From NCBI GenBank assembly GCA_011947345.1, contig JAAVTG010000917.1, forward strand, positions 62,001 to 126,000: a stretch of 64,000 nucleotides of DNA, written 5' to 3'. Positions 20,883-31,811 of the stretch are shown here, one piece after another. The notes under the pieces are model-generated. The model saw only the letters and a list, made by a program, of their open reading frames with translations. It searched no databases and was not told where the DNA came from. This DNA is from Phytophthora quininea. Lineage: Eukaryota; Oomycota; Peronosporomycetes; Peronosporales; Peronosporaceae. The first letter of the stretch is position 1. Each line of letters opens with the position of its first letter. Both the position numbers and the translations under genes were made by a program.

Positions 20883-21518
20883 CTATGATAAGTGGCGCGG
20901 TAGTGATTGTACGAGCGGCAAGCCGTCAATGAGACCGATACAATTTGGCAGCTCGGACACCTGCTTGATCCTTTCTGCAATTTCACGACGCTCTCGCAAT
21001 CCAGGCCAACAGATTACGTCCGACTTTAATCGCATCAATGCCCCCACGACACGTTTAGCTAGCAATGGCTCTGGTGTGTGCCCTCCAATAGAGAGAAAGT
21101 CAGCAGAGCGACCTTGGCCGTCCAGCGATCCGAGTACCTTAAGAAGAGCCATCACATGGACCTCAACGCTTGCTTTTGTAGCTTACCATCCACGCTCTGG
21201 AGCTCCGGAGAATTGGCAATCGCTCGGCACACAGCGTGAAAATAAAGTCTAGGCATGCGGAAGTGGAGCCTAAAGTCGTCGCCGGGCATCCAAGTAAGAT
21301 AGTAGTTCATCCGTGAAGGTGGGCGATCTACGCGTTGACGGCGCGTGATGTAGCGTTGAGACTCCAACATAAGATACAGCGACGAGTAGCTTATGTCCAC
21401 GTCTTCATCGCTCGACTCGTCACTCGACGCGTCGCTGTCCGCACTGAGACGGAGTTGATTTCCCCACGCGAGGGGCAGTCGTGACAAGAGCACCTTCTTC
21501 CTGCTAAGCGTCGGCATC
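20883..21518 (-). pseudogene. PIF/Harbinger transposase, N-terminal part
   Basis: From ATG 21518 the protein has an acidic start, then LHFRMPRLYFHAVCRAI, a helix-turn-helix-like segment (VMALLKVLGSLDGQGRSADF, LSIGGHTPEPLLAKRVV), and ELPNCIGLIDGLPL, the first catalytic Asp region of DDE_Tnp_4 (HARBI1-like) nucleases. It ends abruptly at 20883, before the second and third catalytic residues. One base is missing in the A4 run near 21163. It is truncated at the junction with the oomycete peptide WMANPANYDKWRG on the plus strand, so the two were joined by insertion or deletion. Confidence 0.65.
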
Positions 21519-21573
21519 TTTAGATCTTGATGAACAGTCGCGAGTTCAAGGCTCCAAGACCTTGCAAAGGTAG

Positions 21574-22610
21574 TCAAAGTACGTTAGCGTTGATTGGCAG
21601 ATCGTCCGTGAGCTCAGCTCTTGGAAAGAGCTCTTGTATCCAACTCTGACTACCACTAATATAGCCGACGTCTTGAAGATGGGGGCGTCTAGGCCGTCCC
21701 TCAAGATGAGGTTGTAACAATGATTGTACAGACAATCCAGGTGGAAGCGGCAGGCACACGTCGCACATGACACACGATCGTGGAAGTCCGGCTTCTGTAC
21801 GCAGACGCCGTAAACCCCTTGGTGCTATGCTCACGCGTTCTCGGGGCCTCTGTCTTGCAGCATGCGCAAGTCACCTTGTACAGGTTCCACGTGCGTATGC
21901 ACATCACGTGGAACCGCGCAATACACGTGCGAACAGAGCACGGGTCCGAAGGTTCTTCGGGCTCGACGTCACTACGACAGATGCCACAGAGCGGCAGCGA
22001 TTGACGAGCTACAACGTCGACCACCGTCGTAGAAGCAGCTGTCGGGCGGGTTACATTCGTACGTGGAGCGCTGCAAGCCGCCGATGTGGCAGGCGGGGCG
22101 GTAGCCGGGATTGTGCCGACCACCTCCACCTTGCTGCCGCTGGGGTCTATGTCAATCTCAATGTCGAAGTTGTCCGCCCTGCCTTTGTCAGGAGCCTTTG
22201 GCGACGATGGGTATACCAGCTCTTCCGTCGGTGCCTCAGAAGATGCGTCGTCTTGGTCGTCATCGCCATGGTCGACTGGCACGTCACCGTCGGACAGGGT
22301 GCCAGGAGGCTCGGGACGATGGGGCGCGGATCGCGGTGGATAGGCTATCAACTCGAGGTCGCCTCGAACCTCGTGTCTGCCCACAGCTGAGCGCGCCGAG
22401 CTTGCCGGGCGGCGGCGTTTGTCTTGCGCCGGTGCTGCGCCAAATCCGTGCCTAGGCACAGCGCTGAAGCGCGACCGGCGCACAAAGGTGATTGCTGGTG
22501 GTTCCCATGCCATCGCTCCGCAACGTTCGCGAGGCAGTGGTTGCACTGAACCCTCTGGACGACAGGGCGGCATAAGTGCATGGCGAGGTTGTCACGCCGG
22601 CTGAATGTAG
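21574..22610 (-). pseudogene. Zinc-finger (C2H2-like + RING/PHD-like) ORF remnant inside the Helitron
   Basis: Reading leftward from about 22610: FSRRDNLAMHLCR with VQCNHCLANVAERWHGNH (a C-x2-C...H-x2-H type finger), an acidic Asp/Ser/Pro linker, then a RING-like cluster LCGICRSDVEP...CIARFHVMCIRTWN...CACC. After a frame change there is a second cluster, VSCATCACRFHLDCLYNHCY. The fingers are spread over at least three frames. I do not recognise a specific family. Its place between Harbinger and Helitron coding relics suggests a transposon-carried or captured gene. Confidence 0.45.
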
Positions 22611-23450
22611 CGTGACAGCGTGTGCAGGAAAGCCTAGTGCATTACGTCCATCTTAGACTACTACTAGAGACTTGCTGTCTGTCCGTTTGTCCGTCGGTCG
22701 GTCCGTCGCCGAGTTTCGATGGACAAGATCCGGCGCTGCCATTGGCTGCCGAGCGCCAACGACGGCGGCGCTCATTCGCCAAAAGAAGTTTAGCCAATCG
22801 CTGCCGAGCGGAGCGAAGGCGGCCCGAGAAGGTAGACCACACCAATAGTAGGGTGGTACACACCAAACGTACTTAATGAAGAGGTCGATAATAGTCCCCG
22901 CACACAAAGTCCACACACAACCAAAGCCAAACGCGATGGAGCGTGGGAACGTTACCTGAGCTCGCTGCTCTGCCGAGGTGACGTGTGCGCCGCTCGACCT
23001 CGACGGCCTGGGCCACCAGTGCCTCCGCTGCGTTTGCTGCGAGGAGCTCCTCGAGTGGGATGCCTTCGAGAGGCCGCGCGCCAGGAGCGCATCGCGGCGG
23101 TGTCGGGCGAGCGACGGCCAGCGCAGCTTCTGGCACAGCACCGCCGCCGAACAGCCGCTGCCACGCCATGGACCAGCGGCAGGAGACCATGGCCCTGTTG
23201 GCGGTCACCATCGGCCCACCGCCGATCCCGCCGCCACTACCACCTCGCAAAGCTCGCCACCGTCGTCAACGCCGCCGACTCCGCCAGCGACAGACCGCGC
23301 GTCGCCGTCGCTACCACCAGGCGTAACCTATTGGCTGTAAATAACCAACATCAATACACGCATTTTCAATTGGGTTAAATTTGTGTCATATTGTGTATCG
23401 ATGTAAAAACTGGTAAAACGGGCAACAGCGTAGAGTTCGGATAGGACCGT
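22611..23450. other. GC-rich stretch with TCCGT microsatellite, no clear gene
   Basis: Contains a short GTCCGT-type repeat (about 22676-22712) and GC-rich inverted motifs (GCCGAGCGG family, 22725-22820). Plus-strand frames at 22980-23330 have an isolated CLRCVCCEELLEWDAF Cys cluster but no extended domain. Confidence 0.35.
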
Positions 23451-23479
23451 GATTACTGTCGTGATCGTTCCAGGTGATA

Positions 23480-24400
23480 GTCGTCCGTTGGCCCGCCCGC
23501 GCGAGAAGCCAAACGACGAGGATATCCTTTCTTTCTCTGATTTTGTGCTTGCCGTTGGAGAGGGTCCGAATGAAAAACGTGCTGACCTTGGCAATGACTA
23601 CATTAAGATTCTAGCTGATATGCTGATCCCGAATCCTCCTGTAGAAGACGACGAGGACGAGGAAATAGCTCCAGGGGCAATACCAAGGGTATGACCCGCA
23701 TCATTGACGCAATGTATGCCGACGTTGCCAATCCGTAGGTTGCGACAGATGAATATTTTGCCAGCCGGACGATTTTGACGACTACGAATGAGACGGTACG
23801 GAGAATCAACGAGGCAGTCGCAGCTCGACTTCCGGAGACAGCGCGGGAGTATTTGTCGGTGGACTCAGTGAAGGATGATGACGGAACGTTTTTCGAGCAG
23901 GAGTTCCTCCACTCGGTGAACATGAACGGGATTCCACCTCACAGACTGCTGCTTAAGAAGGGCATCCCCATCATGACGATGAGAAATCTGAACCCGGATC
24001 TTGGACTGTGTAACGGGACGCGTCTACGAATCGTCGACTTGAAGGACCACGTCATTAGAGCAACAATTATGACTGGAGAACGAACAGGCCAAGAAGTACT
24101 CATCCCGAGAATAATATTCGTGAGCGACGACGACAACTCCAATTCCCCTTCCGGCTACGACGAAAACAGTTCCCTGTGCAACCAGCATTCACCATGACGA
24201 TTAACAAGGCCCAAGGTTAGACGGTGTTAAACTTGGGGCTGTTCTTGGCTTCCCTTGCTGTTCATATGGCCAGTTGTATGTGGCGTTGTCTTGCGTGACC
24301 TCCCGAAGCAAGTTCAAGGCGTTGATTGAGTACCAAGAGTTGGTAGATCCGGACGGAGGAGTGTACACGAGAAACATCGTGTACACGCAGATTTTTGATT
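23480..24400 (+). pseudogene. Helitron Pif1-like helicase, C-terminal remnant
   Basis: Matches the C-terminal helicase domains of Helitron RepHel proteins: SFSDFVLAVGEGPNEK, TILTTTNETVRRINEAV, HRLLLKKGIPIMTMRNLNP with GLCNGTRLRI, FPFRLRRKQFPVQPAFTMTI with NKAQG (motif VI region), and a short C-terminal YQELVDPDGG. The Walker A/B part and Rep domain are missing. At least two stops (23692 region, 23738 region), frame changes and a TAG after NKAQG inactivate it. Orientation and position agree with the 3' CTAG end at 24647. Confidence 0.75.
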
Positions 24401-24565
24401 AGGAGTCGAGGTGCATTTCTAGGCTAGATGTAGTAGCTTGCCACTACGAACTAGAACCTAGCTTTATGTTGGACAAATGGCACTTGGCAATTTCCATGTG
24501 TTTTTTCCGCATATACGTTTTAGATTGCACTACTTACTAATTCGTGTGAAAAGCTACATCATCCC

Positions 24566-24647
24566 GCCGGAGCGTAGCGGAGGCGGGCGGTCCACACAGC
24601 TGCATCCAACCATAACCCACCGCCGCGTAGCGGCGGCGCTCGGCTAG
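24566..24647 (+). other. Helitron 3' terminal hairpins and CTAG end
   Basis: Two GC-rich fold-backs share a CGTAG loop: an imperfect one at about 24566-24592 and a perfect 6-bp stem at 24620-24636. CTAG at 24644-24647 follows with a host T. This is the standard Helitron terminator layout. Confidence 0.85.
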
Positions 24648-24865
24648 TTAGCTGCATTAACAACAGAATAGCATTAGCAGGCACTTACAACGCTGGAACT
24701 AATTCGAAAGTGATCTGTCTGAATCCTACTGTAAATTCAAAAGACAACGACGGGATGACTGCACTAGCACATTTTGAGAACGCTAAGGGAAACTCGGAGG
24801 TGGAAAAGCAGCTCGTCCAACGTGGCGCTGGCGCACACTATAGCATCGCTTCTAAATGTATTTGA
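24648..24865 (+). pseudogene. 3' end of the annexin-ankyrin gene, beyond the Helitron
   Basis: Read in the phase expected from the left flank, the frame is open from 24648 to TGA at 24863-24865. It encodes NNRIALAGTYNAGTNSKV, then an ankyrin repeat (KDNDGMTALAHFENAKGN, KQLVQRGAGAHYS) and a short tail. It joins the ankyrin repeats at 17106-17298 without a frame change once the Helitron is removed. Confidence 0.65.
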
Positions 24866-24904
24866 GCCGACGAGTCGTCGACTTAGTTTAGTATCCACCG
24901 CGGT

Positions 24905-27900
24905 ATGACCGATGAAGGCGAGTCGTGTGTGTATGTGAAAGAAGCTGTGCTCCATGAACTCGAGCAAGAGCGACGGAAACTCAAGTGGCAGCTGTCGCGA
25001 GCTCTACAGACGTCGGATGCTCGGGCGTCTGAGCTGGCAGCATGCCAATCCAAGGTGAAGGATTTACTGACAATCATCGAGCTGAACAAAGGTGTAGCTG
25101 ACCAAGCAATGCAGCGGTCACACAGCCGCGATGCCCAACGGTGGGTGGAGTTCGAGTCACTTCACCAACAAACTGTCAAGCAACAGCAACGATATACAGC
25201 GTTGGTGATACATTTAGTGAACCGGAGGAGCCATGATCGAATTCAACGGTCTGCCTTCCGCGCTTTGCACGATGTGTCTCTGCGGCGACGACAGCTTCGA
25301 AGCGTATTTAACAATTTGCAAGAGAGAGGTCGATGGAGGTCCTTGAGACGAGGCCTTGAAAAGTGGAAACACTTTTGCCATCCTGTGTCGCAAGACCTCC
25401 AGAACACTCTTTGGAGCGAGCCAGGAGATTACGGCGATATCGAATCAATACGCACAAATGGCATAGCGCGGTTTTGTCGGTGGCAGCTCCTTCGAAAGGT
25501 ATGGAGGAGTTGGGAACGATTAGTTCGTCAGCAGCGCAAAGAGCGGAGCTTTCGTCATGCAGTCTCACACCGATTGTTACGTTCGCGCTTTGCCGCTTGG
25601 AAGTCCCGGACACGAATTCAGCGGTATCGAAAAGGGTTTTTGCGTCGCCTCGTTTCGAGGAAGGTGAAAACACTTCTGTATATCGGGTTTATGTCTTTCC
25701 GTCTGCGATGTTCCCAGACGGCGGCGTTCGAATGGGCTGAAGTTCTCAAGGCGGCCCATTCTGCGATGGAAGAGGAAAAAATCTGCGATCAGAAGTGCAG
25801 GCTTCGGCTGCTAGCGAGCTGCACAACCAGTTCATGCGAGAACAGCAACGACAGAAGCGCTTCACCGAGCTGCAGATGCAAAAACTGGAAGGCTTTAAAA
25901 GACGGGAGTCTAAGTATCGAGCGTTGACAAAGTTGCGATGCGAGGTGAATCGTTCTCGTCAACTGCTTGCAATGGCGTTGAAGTTCCAGAAACTTCAGCA
26001 CCAACGGCGGTTGCTCCGTAAAGTTTTTGTGTATTGGAAGCGTGTGTTCGAGCGGTCAATGCGAATAGCGAAAATGGTGGCAACATGGCAGCAACGACGT
26101 CGCGAGTCATTGAGGATAAACTACTGCAAGTCATTTATTGGTTTCCTTCGGCTCAAGCGACAACGGAGACTTCGACTTCGTGGGTTAATAGCAAAACAGC
26201 GGCGGGACCACCTACTCAAAGGCTGGCTACGACTGCGCATCCAATCAGTGATTGACGAGCATAAAGCGATAGCTCACGTGGCAATGTGGCAAGTCAACCA
26301 GCAGGCTGAGGCAACGCAGGCTGCTTATCACGAGGACACGAGAAGGACCAGGAAAATTGCCTTAAAGTATCAGCTGACGTGCGCTCTCCTCATGGCTGAT
26401 CGAAAGCACGAACAGCGTCTTCGTGCGGCATTCACCTTTTGGGCTCGACGAATGAAGACCCAGGAATCTCGACGAAATGCCTTAAGGAAGCTGCTACGTC
26501 GTAGACGTCTCAAAGCACTGCAAGCTTCCGTCCGAGCCTGGATCGAGTTCAACAATAAACGAACTGAGCGATGGCGCCGATTGAACCAGTACCAACTGAC
26601 TCGAGAACATTTTGTGTTACGGGACGGATTTACAAATTGGAGGCAAGATGCGCACAGGAAATCTCGGCTGAGAATGGCTCGACACTTTCAGCGATCATGT
26701 TTCGGCACTTGGCGACAGTGGACCTCTATAAGACGACAGAGGGCAAATTGGTTCGGACAAGTTTTGAGGCAGGTCGTTATGAAATGGCAGCGACGTGCTT
26801 TTCAACACTGGAGACGAAACCATGATTATGCTTTCAAGGCGCGTAGGAGGCGCGAGGAAGCAGAGAGTGACCTCTTAGCACGAGTATGGCGTCGGTGGAT
26901 TAGGTTTGTTTTGACACGGTACAAGGAGCGGCGTCTCCAACACCAAAGAGTTCTGTCTGGTCTAGAGAGTTCACTACAGCGTACGATATTATCGTCAGTT
27001 TTGATGTCGTGGCAAACTCACTGGAGACGAAGTCGAGCACACGAAAAACAATTGTATCTGCGTTACGGGTCAAAACAATCCGTGTCCTGCTAATAAGGTG
27101 TCTAAAAGAATGGCATCGACATTCGGCGGTCATGAGCCAAAGATGTGCTGCGTTACGACGAATTACCCGGTGGCGAAATCTCCGAATCCTTCGCATTCGG
27201 TGGCTTCATTGGGCAAGAGGAACACTTTCCACCGCTATACTGGAGAAAGCTTCTTCCAGGGCTCATCGTAACCAAAGGCGCTTGACGACGGCTATCGGAC
27301 TCGCTACCGCTCAACGAAAAGCCCTTCAGAAATGGAGGTTGTTTGCTGTTGAATCGAGTCGACAACGAAGACGCATTGAACTTTTTGAAGAAAATCGCCG
27401 ATACAAATCTCTTCGCGGCGCATTTCGGCAGTGGCTAAAGCATATAACGTGTTCACCGCTCACGAAACAGCGTCAAATGCTGCGTCGTCTACTGCATAAT
27501 CGTCGGGTATCAATTGAAAGAAGTAGATTCAGGCGCTGGAACCGGTGGGTCCAACGGAAAATCCTCTTCGAGCGAGACATCATTAGTGCCGAGCTCTTGA
27601 GGCGTTCAGAAATTCGTGTAATGGCGCTGGCAGCGGAGATCCGAGCCGACAAAGAACGAAGGTTTTTTGTCTCCTGGAAAGCAATTGTTGAACGCAAGAA
27701 GAAAGTATGCAAACGTTTGCACCAGATCCAGGAAAAGCACTGTCGGCAATTGTTGTCGATCACGTGGGCTGCATGGATATTGCACGTTCGTCGGCAATGC
27801 CATGTTGAACGACTGGGGGACCTCGTCTCTTTACACTTAAAAGCTTCTGCATGGCGAAAGCTTGTGATGCTGCAGCGAGTCCGTTCTCTGAGGCTGGACG

Positions 27901-30555
27901 GTGTTCGTCGGGTTGCAGTGATTTGGAAAACATTTCTCGTACGCCGGTGTTGGAATCACTGGAAACACGCATGGAAAGTGACATCCCGAACCGAAGCTGA
28001 ATCAGCATTGTATTCGTCCGTGATATCATTCAAGGAAAGCGTTGCAATTCGACACCACAGGAAGAGGTGTCAATACGTGGCGTTCTCAACGTGGAGCAAC
28101 CATGTTCGGGTAATTAAGCGTTTGCGTCAACGTCTTTGGGAAGGTTTGAGCGAATGGATTGAAGCAACGATAGGGCATTACTTTCAGCGGTGGAAGGAAA
28201 CTGTAGAGCTGCACAACCGTCTTCAGCTAGCGTTGTTTCTAGTCGTGAGACGGCAACTGGCACGCGAGGTTCGGCTTGCATTCGGTCAGTGGAAGCTTTG
28301 GTCTTTGGAAATAAAACACCGACAGCAGCTGGAGACGACTCAACACCAGCTAGACCACCAGCGAGCGACAAGTGCAAAAGCTATTGCAGCGGCAAAGTTC
28401 CTTTCGTGGCAACGCCCCTGTCTTGAAGCCCATTTTGCTCGCTGGAAAATATTAAGCAAACAGCGTCGAAAGAATATTAACGAGCAAACGACTGCCCTCG
28501 CACAGCGCCGCAAACTTCGTCTTGTACAATCCACATGGAAGTCCTGGTACGATTTGGTTGATCAGATCAATTTAAAAGGTCACAATTGAAGGCTGCTTTT
28601 GGCAGAATGCACCTGGGACTAACTGCCGACGGATTTTATCAGTGGAAGCGATGGACGAGCTGGATACAAACGGTTGAGGACAACTTTTATCGTTTGCTGA
28701 GGATACGAGAGCTGTGGCACTTGCGGAGAGGACTTGCTGCGCTTCGGCAGCATCACCATGACGTGATCCGACACCAATCCTTAATAGCAGCAACTGCGTT
28801 TTCCGCGCATAATTCTCGCCAGCGACACCGAGAAGCTCAGTTGATGCGTCGAGCAGCTTTTCTTTGCAGCGGAAAACAAGCGTTGCTCTTCGCGGCCGTT
28901 GCTTTCGGCTTTGGGCGCTTCACGTGAAAGGTAAATCCAAGACTAAAACTACCGTTCGACTTGCACGCACGCGATCTCATAGGCGCCGTATACTGCGCTG
29001 TCTGCTAGGATGGCATTTCACCACACAACAGCGCGCCATCCTCCGGCAGAAGATATACAGGCAGCAAACGATATGGTCCTCTCGCCGCACACGACGGATC
29101 TGGATGGCTTGGGTTCTTGCCTCGCAGCATTCGAGGAACGTAAAATATTTGCTTCTTGACAGGTTGATTGCCTGTGCCATCCGACACACGCTTCAAGGTG
29201 CATGGGCGCAGTGGAGATCTCACACGCGGTGCATGAACGGCTTGCTTCATACACAGCGAATAACGCACTGGGAGAACACAGCAGCGGAGCGCGATGAACA
29301 ACTGACTGCACTCGAGGAAAAGCATGAGCTCGTACTTTTGCGCTCTGCACTGCTTGGGCAGCAGAACAACACACTTCGTCAACGACAAACATCGTTAGCA
29401 GCGAAAAACCTTTTTGCTTGCTGCTGTCTAGATTGAGGTCGCGCGTGGCAAGAGCGTTTGCTGCGTGGAGACGCCCCATCGTTCAAATTCATGCCCTGGA
29501 AGCACGATTGACGGTGGTTGCTCGTCACTACAAGCGGCGAGCGTTAAGTGTTTGGACACTGGCAACAGTTAAGCTTAGAGCGGCTGCGGACATGGAGAGG
29601 GTAGAATTGGACGCATCGGTGCGGACGGCAAGCGCGATTCGTACGTGCGCTACACTGTGGCTTAAACGACGAACTCTCAGTGCATGGGGAGGGTTTGCCC
29701 GGAATCGGCAAAGAGTTAAAGGCCACGTGCGGCGACGAAACGAGAGACTTGTTCAGGTCTGTTGGGCGAGCTGGGCGTCGGTCCTTGCTTTGCGTGAACG
29801 TCAAAGGGGGCTATTGCTGCCATGGAGTCGACAAACAGAATAAAGGTGCAGCTGCGAGCGTTGTGCAAGTGGCAAAGCGTGACCAAGCACAGCAGATGCA
29901 CCAGAGCGGCGGCTTTGTGCTCTCTTCGCATGCTACACCGCGCTTGGGAACGTCGGCTGATTCTTCACTGCTGGCACCGCTGGAGATGTCTGACCGTCGA
30001 GACCACATCAACTCTGCTCGAGGCCAAGCTGATGAGTGTTGCGTTGGAATGCCAAGACGCTGCGGACCGCCGTCGTCTTCTCTCGACCGTTTTCAGCAAG
30101 TGGAGGCTCCATATCCGCAGCCACAAGCAGCGCGCGCTCTGCACCCGTCGACTATTGCGCCACCTGCGTCGACACCACGCAGTACTCGCCAAGTTCTCGC
30201 TTTGGCAGTGGTTCGTGAAAGTGCAAGCAACGTCTCCGTTATTGACTCGAGTCTCCCCAAGCTCAGACTCGCCCCAGAACTTCTGTCTCCGACGGCAGAC
30301 AGTGCCGCAATCTTTGCTTGCGCCTTGGTTTCCGACTGCAAGAGACGACTGCAGGACCAACGCGGTGCCAACGCACGCGCATTCGCGGACAAAGTGGCGC
30401 TGGTGCTTTTGCGATGGGGATTCCAGCGGTGGAAACAGCAGTACGTCGCCCAGGCGCTTGTAGAGGCCGAGCAAGCACAGGAGGAGCTGCTGCAGGCGCT
30501 GCACCACGTGACTTCCTACCGACAGACGCTGCATCCGTACGCCAAGCCGAGGTGA
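24905..30555 (+). CDS. SFI1-like centrosomal/basal-body repeat protein
   Basis: About 1,880 codons of Sfi1-type repeats, which bind centrin along a long helix at spindle poles and basal bodies. The repeat is a Trp-containing helix (for example FAAWKSR, FVYWKRVFER, FTFWARRM, FGTWRQWTS, FQHWRRN, FVSWKAI, FSTWSNHV, FQRWKET, FQRWKQQ) recurring every 30-40 residues. The first ~150 residues are a coiled coil (HELEQERRKLKWQLSRALQ). Seven one-base losses at homopolymers (25776-25781, 27044-27048, 28574-28577, 28858-28861, 29411-29415, 29806-29810, 30255-30258) split it into frames. The repeat rhythm carries through each, so one gene is by far the simplest reading. It starts only 39 bp after the ankyrin stop. 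Centrin binding fits a zoospore-forming (flagellate) oomycete. Confidence 0.85.
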
Positions 30556-30664
30556 AAGCTGCAGTTCGTCAGTTTGAGCGAACACGTCACTGTTGGCCGT
30601 TTTCTGCGTCTAAACTAGGTACACCCTAATAAATGCACCCCAGCCGCATACTTGCTCCTTCTCG

Positions 30665-31811
30665 ATGCTCGTCAAGAGCCTCCATGCTGCTACTGCCCCG
30701 CGGTCGCTGTCGCTGTTGACCTTCAACCTGCTAGCGCCGTGCTACTTCCGCCACGGCGGCCGCCTGGAGAGCGACGACAGGGCGGCCTTCCTGGCGCGCG
30801 CCCAAGCGGCCATCGACTGCGTCAAGCGCGAGCAGAGCGACATCGTGTGTCTACAAGAGTTCTGGTTCAACCGCGAGTACCAGCGCGCCTTCCGCCATGC
30901 CTTCCACCCGACCCACTACCTGCACAGTGTCAAGCGGCCGGGGGACAAGCAGGACGGACTGGCCGTCTTTGTGGACAAGCGCAAGCTGGAGCTGCATTAC
31001 GTGGAGAACGTCGACCTCGTCGAGGAGGCCGGCGACCGCGTGGCGCTGCTGTTGCACGTGGCCACCAAGTGGAACCGCCACGCGCCACTGAGCCAGCGCA
31101 GTTTTCTGGTGGTCAACTCACACTTGACGTTCCCTCACAACCAAATGTACGCCAGCCTGAGGCTCAACCAGATCGACCGCGTGCTCACGGCCGTGCGCAA
31201 GTACATTGCCCGACAGGAGCTGCACCACGTGCCGGTGCTGCTCTGCGGAGACTTCAACGACTACAACGATCCAGTGTACAGACTGGTGACCAAGCACGGC
31301 TTCGCCAGCATGTTTGCGCACCTGAACGGAAGGAAGCCCGGATCACGCACTGCAACCACAACAACAGAGAGGTCGGCGTCGACTTTATCTTTGGCGCCAA
31401 GTTGCAGGATACACTCCATACAATGCCGTCTTCGGCGGTTAAGGTGGTGGAAGAAAAATCAACGAGCCGAGGCTGCAACTCAAGCCCGTGGACTGCCAGC
31501 TCTTGCCGAGGCGCCTGCCCGACGTGGCCAGACTGAAGAGGCCGCAGTTTGGCCACGACTGGAGTCATGTCCAGTCTCCTGTGCTACTGAGCGACGAGCA
31601 GGAGCTCGTGGACTACTGGCGCATGGTGTCGGACCACCGGCCGCTGGTAGCTCGGTTCGACGTGCTGGATGGCGCGGAGAGCAGCGTTGGTGCGGGAACG
31701 CCCGCCCCGACGCCGTCAATAGAGAACATCAGCGCGCTAGCGGCCGAGATGAGAGCGCGCTTGGAGAACAGCATCCCAATGGACGAAGCCGCCGACGGCC
31801 TTACCCCGTAG
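30665..31811 (+). CDS. Endonuclease/exonuclease/phosphatase-fold protein
   Basis: EEP superfamily (Mg2+-dependent phosphodiesterases, including CCR4 deadenylases, neutral sphingomyelinases and inositol phosphatases). Motifs in order: LLTFNLLAPCYFR (Asn), IVCLQEFWF (catalytic Glu), LVVNSHLTFPHNQ, LLCGDFNDYND (Asp/Asn), VDFIFG, and SDHRPLVARFD (C-terminal Asp-His pair). About 380 residues with a short acidic C-terminal tail. Two one-base losses (CCC 31337-31339 and AAAAA 31454-31458) break the frame between GDFND and SDH. All catalytic elements are present once joined. The substrate cannot be told. The nearby ALLLHVATKW region is more like the CCR4/nSMase subgroup than APE1 (weak inference). 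Confidence 0.75.

Larger units (their letters stand above)
17299..24647 (+). mobile_element. Helitron (decayed, with nested transposon fragments)
   Basis: The 3' end is diagnostic: a GC hairpin (CCGCCG, loop CGTAG, CGGCGG, 24620-24636) followed 7 bp later by CTAG at 24644-24647 with T next to it. The 5' end is placed at TC 17299-17300, preceded by A. This is the A-TC in the correct codon phase to rejoin the ankyrin frame with the T at 24648, so insertion would be between A and T, as Helitrons do. A degenerate Pif1-type helicase lies on the same strand near the 3' end (23480-24400). I found no Rep (HUH) domain. The interior also holds a TTAA-flanked element, Fanzor and PIF/Harbinger fragments and a zinc-finger relic. 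The 5' boundary is an inference; the 3' end is strong. Confidence 0.7.

Noticed and set aside
24905..30555. Programmed frameshifting as an explanation for the many frame changes
   Set aside because: There are too many sites, at varied bases (A, T, G, C runs) with no slippery heptamer or downstream structure pattern, and unrelated genes are affected the same way.
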